DNA from: Verrucomicrobia bacterium SCGC AAA164-M04
Lineage (GTDB): Bacteria > Verrucomicrobiota > Verrucomicrobiae > Verrucomicrobiales > Akkermansiaceae
Direction of reading: 5' to 3'
Assembly: GCA_000383735.1 (NCBI GenBank)
Contig: KB912069.1
Coordinates: 1 to 5,547, forward strand
DNA length: 5,547 bases
Below the pieces are notes generated by a model. It searched no databases and was not told the origin of the DNA. It was given only the letters and a program-made list of their open reading frames with translations. A program made the translations under genes and the position numbers. This document shows, one piece after another, positions 1 to 5,547 of the stretch (the stretch's first letter is position 1; each line of letters opens with the position of its first letter).

Positions 1-1245
1 AGCCATCCACATACAAAAGTTTTTTGGGTGATGATCTCTTCCGTAGGTTTCACGGCTTAGCTTCCCCTGCGAATAAACAGTCCGCCCAAATTCTCCCCCC
101 CAGATTACAAGAGTTTCATCCAACATGCCTCGTTGCTTAAGATCCTTGAGCAATCCGGCACAAGCCTGATCAGTGTCCAGACATTGGTTCCCCAACTCCT
201 TCGGTAAATTTCCGTGAGAATCCCAACCACGGTGCATGATCTGGACCACACGCACTCCCTTTTCCACAAGACGGCGAGCGAGAAGAGCACTTGAAGCAAA
301 AGAGCCCGGTGTTTTTACGCGATCCCCATAAAGCCCTAAGGTCGACTCTTTCTCGTGGCTTAGGTCAGTCAATTCCGGCACGCTAGCCTGCATTCTGAAG
401 GCCATTTCATATTGCGATATACGAGTCTGAATATCCGGATCCCCAAACTTTTCAAACCCTCGTTGATTAAGTTTTCCTAAAGCATCAAGCATCGAACGTC
501 GATCTTGCCGATCCACTCCTGGCGGGTTTTCAAGATGCAGAACCGGATCATTGCCAGATCTCAAAACAACCCCGCTATTCTTCCCTGGTAAAAATCCGGC
601 CCCCCACATCCGGCTAAATAGAGCTTGAGCATTTGAACCTTTTGGAAAGTTGGGTGTGAGAGCCACGAAAGCTGGAAGATCTTCAGTTTCTGCTCCCAGT
701 CCATATGAAATCCATGACCCCATACTCGGCTTTCCCGGAACTTCGCTACCGGTCATCACAAAAGTACAAGCCGGGTCGTGATTAATTGCGTTGGAATGCA
801 CTGCTTTCACCACTGCAATATCATCCACAACTCCTGCAGTATGAGGTAACAACTCACTGACCCATCGCCCACATTCACCATGCTGGGTGAACTTGAATTT
901 CGAAGGCGCTACCGGAAAACGACCCTGTCCACTTGTCATAGTGGTAATACGATTACCCAGAAAATCCTTCGGCAGATCTTTGTTAAATTGTTTATGTAAA
1001 TTCGGCTTATAATCCCAAGTATCAAGCTGCGAAGGCCCGCCATTCATATGCAAATAAATGACCGCCTTCGCCTTACCAGTAAAATGAGGAAGCGCAGGTA
1101 AACCGGGATGCATCGGAGACCCAGCTTGCGAGACACCACGAGAGGCTATCATTGACGCAAGTGCGACACCTCCAAGTCGCATCCCGTTATCACCGAAAAA
1201 CTGGCGGCGAGTTTGCAAAAGTTGATTTTCAAAAAATGGGTCCAT
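1..1245 (-). CDS. DUF1501 family exported protein (alkaline phosphatase/sulfatase superfamily), 3' end outside the window
   Basis: The frame is open from ATG 1245 to base 1, giving 415 residues; the C-terminus lies beyond the window. Family members are usually somewhat longer than this, so perhaps 50-80 residues are missing. Residues 12-17 (TRRQFF) resemble a twin-arginine export motif, followed by a weakly hydrophobic stretch (about 22-35), so folded export by Tat is likely. DUF1501 hallmarks are clear: [16 protein letters not shown] (66-81), GWDSHGN (340-346), WGGEFGRT (382-389) and GRDHHP (402-407). The Asp and His residues in these motifs are plausible metal or phosphate/sulfate-site ligands by analogy with the superfamily. 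Start 1245 keeps the RR motif intact; the next Met (residue 22) would lose it. No good Shine-Dalgarno is visible, and the start lies 10 bases after the stop of the preceding DUF1549/DUF1553 gene, so translation is probably coupled to it. Family assignment is firm; activity and substrate are unknown. Confidence 0.93.
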   Translation of the reverse strand, partial: MDPFFENQLLQTRRQFFGDNGMRLGGVALASMIASRGVSQAGSPMHPGLPALPHFTGKAKAVIYLHMNGGPSQLDTWDYKPNLHKQFNKDLPKDFLGNRITTMTSGQGRFPVAPSKFKFTQHGECGRWVSELLPHTAGVVDDIAVVKAVHSNAINHDPACTFVMTGSEVPGKPSMGSWISYGLGAETEDLPAFVALTPNFPKGSNAQALFSRMWGAGFLPGKNSGVVLRSGNDPVLHLENPPGVDRQDRRSMLDALGKLNQRGFEKFGDPDIQTRISQYEMAFRMQASVPELTDLSHEKESTLGLYGDRVKTPGSFASSALLARRLVEKGVRVVQIMHRGWDSHGNLPKELGNQCLDTDQACAGLLKDLKQRGMLDETLVIWGGEFGRTVYSQGKLSRETYGRDHHPKNFCMWMA

Positions 1246-1255
1246 AGCAGTGAGA

Positions 1256-4200
1256 TCAATTACGGACGATCGCCTCGTCCGTATTTAAAATTAAATTGGC
1301 CACCAAGGACCATGCCGCAAGCTCAGACGCATCAAGATCTTTGGCAGGCTCCGATTCCCCGAAAGAAATGGCTTTTATCGCTTCCTCTGGTGCGCTCTGG
1401 TATTTTTTAAATTGCCTTTCAAAGAAACGGACAATGATTTTCTTTTCCTCAATGCTTGGCAGCCTCGAAACGACATTTCTGAAGATGAAGTCTATCCTCT
1501 TTTCACGATCACTCACGCTTTTCATAGCCCGTTCCCCCAATCCACGGGCGGCTTCAAAATGCTGCACATCATTCATCAACTGTAAGGCCTGCAACGGTGT
1601 GTTACTCCGCTCACGCTTCAAACAGAATTGCTCGCGAGCAGGGGCATCAAAGTTAGCGAACATCGGATGAGGAGCCGTCCGCTTAAAAAAGGTGTAAACC
1701 GATCTCCGATATAGGTCAGCCCCATTCCCTCGTTTATAAAACCGTGTATTTGATCCCCCAAACGCAACCGGCTCCCAAATATTGGGAGGTTGATATGGCA
1801 TGACGCCCCGACCGCCCATCTCAAAGTTCATCAAGCCGCTTACAAACAAAGCCTGATCACGCAATTGCTCGGCATCGAGACGGAATCTCGGCCCGCGAGC
1901 GAGGAACCGATTTTCAGGATCACTATCCCACCTTGGACTCGCCGCCGCACTTTCCTGTCGAAAGGTATTCGTTAGCAGCATCTTACGCATGAGCGCTTTG
2001 ACATCCCAGCCACTATCTTGAAAGTGCAGAGCCAAATAGTCTAACAACTTAGGATGACTGGGAATCTCTCCCTGAGTGCCAAAATCATGACTGGTTTTCA
2101 CTAGACCAGTTCCAAAAACTTGCTGCCAAAAACGATTCACCACAACCCTCGCAGTCAGTGGGTTCTCTCGAGAAACGAGCCACTTTGCTAGATCAAGACG
2201 TGTTGCTCGTTCCCCAGTTTTAATTAAGGTCGGTAGAACTGAAGGGACCCCAGGTTCCACCTTCTCGCCCGGTTGATTATACTCGCCACGCTTCATCACA
2301 AAGCTCTGACGAGGCTTGGATAAATCTCGATATACAAAAGTTGACGGCAAACTCTTTTCAAAATTCCCCAGCTCATTCTTAATCTTTACCAACTCGGTTC
2401 GTTTTCCCTCAAATGCTTTCCCTAAAGACCCGCAGATCCGTGCAAGATAGTAATCTTTCAGAAGAGCCAACTCAAATGGTTTTCTTTTTTTCTCAACACC
2501 TTCTCGAAGCCACTGGCTCAATGGTTCGGGAACTCCATCAACCTGCTTGGCTTTCCTCCACGCTAAAAACGAAGCCTTAGGATCAGTCGTAGGATCCTCG
2601 CTTCCGAGGACACCAAAACGGTCAAAATAAGCGGTTCCTCCATGAACGGTGAAAGCAAACCCAATGATTTGCATTCCTGCCTTCAAACCCATTTTTTCAC
2701 CAGGGACTTCCAACCTTATCCACTTACCTCTCTGGGGCAATGGACCAGCGACGAATCGCTGACTCGTCCCCTTTTTGCCAAAATCGATAATATCAGCGCC
2801 CCAAACTGCCCGATGATTCCACGCCGAACTATGAAACTGAATCATCACTTCCTCCGGTGTATCCTTGGGATCAAGGTAAACGTGAAGAAAAAACCGAGCT
2901 CCGCTAGGCACAGTCAAAGGAATCGCCCCCGATTCATAATAATCTTGGGCCATCTCTTTTCCTCCCCGCTTCAACGCCTTTTGCCCACTGAATACGGGCT
3001 GATCTACTAGGGTCAGAGGATGCCCAGAGCTTCCAACTTTCGCCCCATTTGGGAAACTATCTTCAAACCAAATAGCTTCCGTATCTTGAATCCGGCTAGA
3101 CGATTTCTTCTCCGCTGGATCTTGGTATGAATTCCAAACTGGAAGCTTCTTCATTGATTGCACCACATCATTACTCAGCTTATTGTATTCCGCAATTTTC
3201 GCCTCATAATTGTCCGACTTCACCTTGATTACCGGAGCAGTTAGCAGACTATTTCCATCCATTGCCGGGTCGGCATTAGAGTTAAAAAAAGCATACAGGG
3301 AATAAAACTCTTTCTGGGAAATCGGGTCGTATTTATGATCGTGACATACCGCACATTGGGCTGTTAGCCCCAACCATACCTGCGCAGTAGTGCTCGCTCG
3401 ATCCACCGCGTAGCGAAAGATCAATTCCTCTTTAATACTTCCACCCTCACCACTTGTCACATTGCAACGGTTAAAGCCAGTGGCCACCAGTTGATCCACC
3501 TTTGGATTGGGCAATAAATCACCTGCTATCTGTTCGACCGTAAAATCATTATAAGGAAGATTTTCATTGAACGATTTAATCACCCAATCGCGATACGCCC
3601 ACATCTGACGCTCGTTATCTAAATGCATCCCATGTGTATCACCATAACGAGCGGCATCTAACCAATGCCGTGCCATTTCTTCTCCGTAACGAGCAGAACC
3701 CAGATAGCGATCCACCATTCTTTCATAGGCTCTATCTTTCTTATCAGATATAAACCTATCGACCTCTTGGATGGTTGGAGGTAATCCTGAGAGTGCGAAG
3801 CTCACTCTTCGAATCAACACCTCTCGATCCGCTTCGGGCGATAGCTCCAGGTTATTCCTCTTTAGGACAGATCCCACAAAACGATCGATCTCACTCCCCT
3901 GCCCCGGCGGAACAGCAGACATCACCGGAGGCTCAAAAGCCCAGTGTTTTTGGTATGATGCACCTTCTTCAATCCATCGCTTAATCAATTCTTTTTCTTC
4001 ATCACTAAGCGCCTTATGCGAATCAGGCGGAGGCATCATCTCGTCTTCGTCATTCGTAATAATTCTCAGCCAAGATTCACTTTCATCCGGTTTCCCCGCC
4101 ACTAATGCTGACTTCCCTCGACGCTTTTTCCGGAAGGCTCCCTCCGGTGTATCAAGCCGCAACTTAGCCTCCCGTGAATCCTCGTCCATTCCATGACACG

Positions 4201-4339
4201 CAAAGCACTTGTCCGAAAGAATCGGACGGATGTCTTGGTTAAAGCTTAAGACCTCGCTTCCGTTTAAAATCAGAGCTGACCCCAATATCAAAACAACACA
4301 AAGAAGAGCATCCCGGTAATTCACCCCTTTCATTAGCAT
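1256..4339 (-). CDS. Exported cytochrome-type PSCyt1-DUF1549-DUF1553 protein
   Basis: A 1027-residue protein with the three-part planctomycete-type architecture. Residues about 1-28 form a Sec-like signal peptide (positive K4 and R9, hydrophobic core 11-25). A cytochrome c-like PSCyt1 domain follows (about 33-127): CFACH at 45-49 would attach haem, and Met101/Met102 in EMMPPP is a candidate distal ligand. DUF1549 spans about 149-355, ending in [12 protein letters not shown] (329-340), a second CxxCH. Residues about 420-580 are an inserted segment rich in alternating hydrophobic and aromatic residues, possibly a carbohydrate-binding-like beta sandwich (inference). DUF1553 covers about 711-970, with [18 protein letters not shown] (726-743) and [14 protein letters not shown] (911-924) as typical blocks. 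Start 4339 is favoured by GAGGA seven bases upstream; an ATG at 4333 is the alternative. The DUF1501 gene follows after 10 bases, the usual partner of this family. A periplasmic or envelope redox role is likely, but the substrate is unknown. Length is normal and the frame is intact. Confidence 0.95.
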   Translation of the reverse strand: MLMKGVNYRDALLCVVLILGSALILNGSEVLSFNQDIRPILSDKCFACHGMDEDSREAKLRLDTPEGAFRKKRRGKSALVAGKPDESESWLRIITNDEDEMMPPPDSHKALSDEEKELIKRWIEEGASYQKHWAFEPPVMSAVPPGQGSEIDRFVGSVLKRNNLELSPEADREVLIRRVSFALSGLPPTIQEVDRFISDKKDRAYERMVDRYLGSARYGEEMARHWLDAARYGDTHGMHLDNERQMWAYRDWVIKSFNENLPYNDFTVEQIAGDLLPNPKVDQLVATGFNRCNVTSGEGGSIKEELIFRYAVDRASTTAQVWLGLTAQCAVCHDHKYDPISQKEFYSLYAFFNSNADPAMDGNSLLTAPVIKVKSDNYEAKIAEYNKLSNDVVQSMKKLPVWNSYQDPAEKKSSSRIQDTEAIWFEDSFPNGAKVGSSGHPLTLVDQPVFSGQKALKRGGKEMAQDYYESGAIPLTVPSGARFFLHVYLDPKDTPEEVMIQFHSSAWNHRAVWGADIIDFGKKGTSQRFVAGPLPQRGKWIRLEVPGEKMGLKAGMQIIGFAFTVHGGTAYFDRFGVLGSEDPTTDPKASFLAWRKAKQVDGVPEPLSQWLREGVEKKRKPFELALLKDYYLARICGSLGKAFEGKRTELVKIKNELGNFEKSLPSTFVYRDLSKPRQSFVMKRGEYNQPGEKVEPGVPSVLPTLIKTGERATRLDLAKWLVSRENPLTARVVVNRFWQQVFGTGLVKTSHDFGTQGEIPSHPKLLDYLALHFQDSGWDVKALMRKMLLTNTFRQESAAASPRWDSDPENRFLARGPRFRLDAEQLRDQALFVSGLMNFEMGGRGVMPYQPPNIWEPVAFGGSNTRFYKRGNGADLYRRSVYTFFKRTAPHPMFANFDAPAREQFCLKRERSNTPLQALQLMNDVQHFEAARGLGERAMKSVSDREKRIDFIFRNVVSRLPSIEEKKIIVRFFERQFKKYQSAPEEAIKAISFGESEPAKDLDASELAAWSLVANLILNTDEAIVRN

Positions 4340-4346
4340 AAAAAAA

Positions 4347-4351
4347 TCCTC
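4347..4351 (-). promoter_or_regulatory. Shine-Dalgarno sequence of the DUF1549/DUF1553 gene
   Basis: GAGGA on the minus strand lies seven bases before ATG 4339. From the alternative ATG at 4333 the spacing would be 13 bases, so this site favours the upstream start. Confidence 0.7.
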
Positions 4352-4368
4352 AAGCGAAAACCCAAAAG

Positions 4369-4398
4369 AAAAAAATCGCTACCAACCTCGTTGGTGAC
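4369..4398 (-). terminator. Hairpin plus T7 tract: terminator of nadC-birA or leader attenuator
   Basis: On the minus strand ACCAAC-GAG-GTTGGT forms a six-pair stem with a three-base loop (4381-4395). GTC/AGC flanks extend it by a G-C pair and a G-U pair beyond one mismatch. A run of seven T follows two bases after the extended stem (4369-4375). This fits a moderate Rho-independent terminator for the nadC-birA transcript. It sits only 17 bases upstream of the next gene's GAGGA ribosome-binding site, so a transcript for that gene would have to start inside or just upstream of the hairpin, or read through it. A leader attenuator or 5' stabilising hairpin is therefore an alternative. The stem is short and the prediction was made by eye. 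Confidence 0.45.
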
Positions 4399-4451
4399 CT
4401 GAGGGTAATTTTTAAATATCCAGGGGCTTCCAAAAATCATCCAGACGCCGG

Positions 4452-4471
4452 AAAAAATGACCCTAGTCACC
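4452..4471 (-). terminator. Weak terminator-like hairpin after birA
   Basis: Twenty bases after the birA stop codon the minus strand reads TGAC-TAGG-GTCA followed directly by T6. Four Watson-Crick pairs can be extended by two G-U pairs using the first two T of the run, which then shortens the U tract. The stem contains only two G-C pairs, so termination here alone would be inefficient. It may act together with the better hairpin about 55 bases downstream. Confidence 0.22.
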
Positions 4472-4490
4472 TTTTATTCCTGCTCCTCCC

Positions 4491-5258
4491 TCAGTCTGAA
4501 ATTCGGATCTCGTTTGCTTGCAGTATTTTCTCGATCCCAGTCGCCGTCTGTAAGAGCAGCTCACCTTGGGGCGACACTCCGGCAACACGGCCCGTTCTAG
4601 TAATCCCTCCCACATCAAGTCGCACATTATTTCCGTTCAAAACGCAACGCGCGGACCAGGCCTCAAGTAAATCCTCAAAATCCGATCCTATCTGGGCAAG
4701 CCTTAACTCTAATCGACGAAGACAACTAATGAGCACTTCCTCTCTGGAAATCTCCTCACCCAATTCGAGAGCAAGAGAAGTGGCAGGGTGGGAAATCTCA
4801 TTTGGGAAAGCCTTCACATTCACGTTCAATCCAACTCCCACCACCACAAAACTCGAATCAGCCTCAACTAAGATTCCACAAATCTTTTTGCCTCCAACCC
4901 AAACATCGTTCGGCCACTTCAATCCAGAAGACACGCCAAACGAATCTAGCCCCTCTGCAATTGCGAGACCAGCCGCCAGCGCAAATCGTGACCATAAAGT
5001 CGGGACTTCTTTTGGCCTGAGGACCAAGGTGAAGGCTAACCCCTCACCTTTTGGACACACCCAAGATTGTCCTCGCCTACCCCGCCCGGAGGCCTGGTAT
5101 TCAGTCAAAATTACGCTGAGATTGGGAGCACCTTTAAATGCAAGCTTTCGAGCTTCATCGTTTGTCGAACCACACTCAGGCAAAAAAATCACTCTTTCAC
5201 CCCACTCGGGCGAGAGCTCGTTTAGGGTTTCACCATCCCACTCAACATCACTTCCCAT
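4491..5258 (-). CDS. birA: Biotin--[acetyl-CoA-carboxylase] ligase, catalytic-only type
   Basis: Cytoplasmic enzyme that makes biotinyl-5'-AMP from biotin and ATP and transfers biotin to a lysine of the carboxyl carrier protein of acetyl-CoA carboxylase. From ATG 5258 it has 255 residues. Family signatures: STNDEA (31-36), the adenylate-binding loop GRGRRGQSW (58-66), KWPND (114-118) with the catalytic lysine, KKICGILVE (124-132) and GVGLNV (141-146). A C-terminal BPL_C domain (about 207-253) includes GVSPQGELLL. No N-terminal helix-turn-helix is present, so this is a monofunctional ligase that cannot act as the biotin-operon repressor in the E. coli manner. The frame extends upstream to a TTG at 5291, adding 11 residues with no family counterpart; ATG 5258 is preferred although neither start has a strong Shine-Dalgarno. 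It overlaps the end of nadC by 11 bases, implying coupled translation. All key motifs are intact. Confidence 0.95.
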   Translation of the reverse strand: MGSDVEWDGETLNELSPEWGERVIFLPECGSTNDEARKLAFKGAPNLSVILTEYQASGRGRRGQSWVCPKGEGLAFTLVLRPKEVPTLWSRFALAAGLAIAEGLDSFGVSSGLKWPNDVWVGGKKICGILVEADSSFVVVGVGLNVNVKAFPNEISHPATSLALELGEEISREEVLISCLRRLELRLAQIGSDFEDLLEAWSARCVLNGNNVRLDVGGITRTGRVAGVSPQGELLLQTATGIEKILQANEIRISD

Positions 5259-5547
5259 CGGACAACTCGGTAAATTCAAGAGAAAAATCAAGCGCTGTTG
5301 CTGAATGGGTTAAAGCACCGACTGAAATAAAATCCACTCCGGTTTTCGCAATCGCTGCGACTGTTTGCAAATCAACCCCTCCACTTGCCTCCAGTAAAGG
5401 CCCCTTCCCTTCTCGCATTTCTACAGCCTTTCGCAGTGAGTCATTATTCATGTTATCCAAAAGAATATAGTCCACCCCATCTAACTTCAGAAATGCTTCA
5501 ACCTGCTCGAGCCGGTCAGCCTCTAATTCGACTTCGACTCCGGGCTT
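5248..5547 (-). CDS. nadC: Quinolinate phosphoribosyltransferase (nicotinate-nucleotide pyrophosphorylase, carboxylating), C-terminal part
   Basis: The last 99 codons are present; the 5' part, roughly two thirds of a protein usually near 280-290 residues, lies beyond the window. NadC converts quinolinate and phosphoribosyl pyrophosphate to nicotinate mononucleotide, CO2 and pyrophosphate in de novo NAD synthesis in the cytoplasm. The visible part is the C-terminal barrel region. It shows VEVELEAD (visible residues 4-11) and YILLDNM (27-33), carrying the conserved acidic active-site residues. It also shows LLEASGGV (51-58) and GVDFISVGALTHS (70-82), which form the phosphate-binding end of the barrel. 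The frame is open through base 5547; an internal GTG at 5475 encodes Val of GVDYILLDN and is not a start. The TGA at 5250-5248 overlaps the start of birA, so the two genes are probably one transcription unit. Confidence 0.95.
   Translation of the reverse strand, partial: KPGVEVELEADRLEQVEAFLKLDGVDYILLDNMNNDSLRKAVEMREGKGPLLEASGGVDLQTVAAIAKTGVDFISVGALTHSATALDFSLEFTELSDGK

Noticed and set aside
105..299. Minus-strand 64-codon frame.
   Set aside because: It overlaps the DUF1501 gene in another frame, where the hallmark motifs GWDSHGN and WGGEFGRT are encoded.
3771..4196. Plus-strand open frame of 141 codons and other plus-strand frames between 1213 and 4196.
   Set aside because: All lie opposite the DUF1549/DUF1553 gene, which has clear domain motifs along its length. 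They look like shadows of its codon pattern.
4211..4227. Inverted repeat GTCCGA-AAGAA-TCGGAC.
   Set aside because: It lies within codons for residues around 38-43 of the large cytochrome-type protein, has no T tract and is explained by coding sequence.
4413..4440. A possible promoter on the minus strand with TATTTA (4413-4418) as -10 element.
   Set aside because: No recognisable -35 hexamer lies 16-18 bases upstream (GATGAT or similar), and AT-rich hexamers are expected in this gap. Consensus rules also transfer poorly to this bacterial group.
4729..5304. Plus-strand open frame of 191 codons.
   Set aside because: It is antisense to birA, whose conserved motifs account for the sequence. The plus-strand translation has low-complexity Ser/Pro-rich character and no recognisable domain.

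Overview
The window carries four protein-coding genes, all on the minus strand. Read in transcription order (high to low coordinates) they are the 3' end of nadC, a complete birA, a complete large cytochrome-type PSCyt1/DUF1549/DUF1553 gene, and the first 415 codons of a DUF1501 gene. The paired DUF1549/DUF1553 and DUF1501 families are strongly expanded in the Planctomycetota-Verrucomicrobiota-Lentisphaerota group. Base composition is roughly half G+C by eye. A verrucomicrobial or planctomycete-like chromosome is the best guess (inference; no rRNA or other marker gene is present).

Region 5547-4491 is a housekeeping block. The last 99 codons of quinolinate phosphoribosyltransferase (NAD synthesis) overlap by 11 bases the biotin-protein ligase gene that follows. 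The overlap suggests co-transcription and coupled translation. The ligase has only the catalytic and C-terminal domains and no DNA-binding repressor domain.

Region 4490-4340 is a 151-base gap and the only sizeable non-coding stretch. It holds a weak hairpin with a T run just after birA, then a better hairpin with a T7 tract ending 15 bases before the Shine-Dalgarno sequence of the next gene. It also contains a 45-codon open frame whose stop codon overlaps an early ATG of the next gene. I could not find a convincing promoter.

Region 4339-1 is a two-gene operon separated by 10 bases. The first gene encodes an exported 1027-residue protein with an N-terminal CxxCH haem-binding motif followed by DUF1549 and DUF1553. 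The second encodes a DUF1501 protein of the alkaline phosphatase/sulfatase superfamily with a twin-arginine-type N-terminus. Both products are predicted to leave the cytoplasm. They probably act together in the cell envelope, but the biochemical role of this recurring gene pair is not established and the sequence does not reveal a substrate. I see no mobile elements, CRISPR arrays, RNA genes or phage features. I found no clearly new system; the most interesting parts are the 151-base gap and the architecture of the large cytochrome-type protein.
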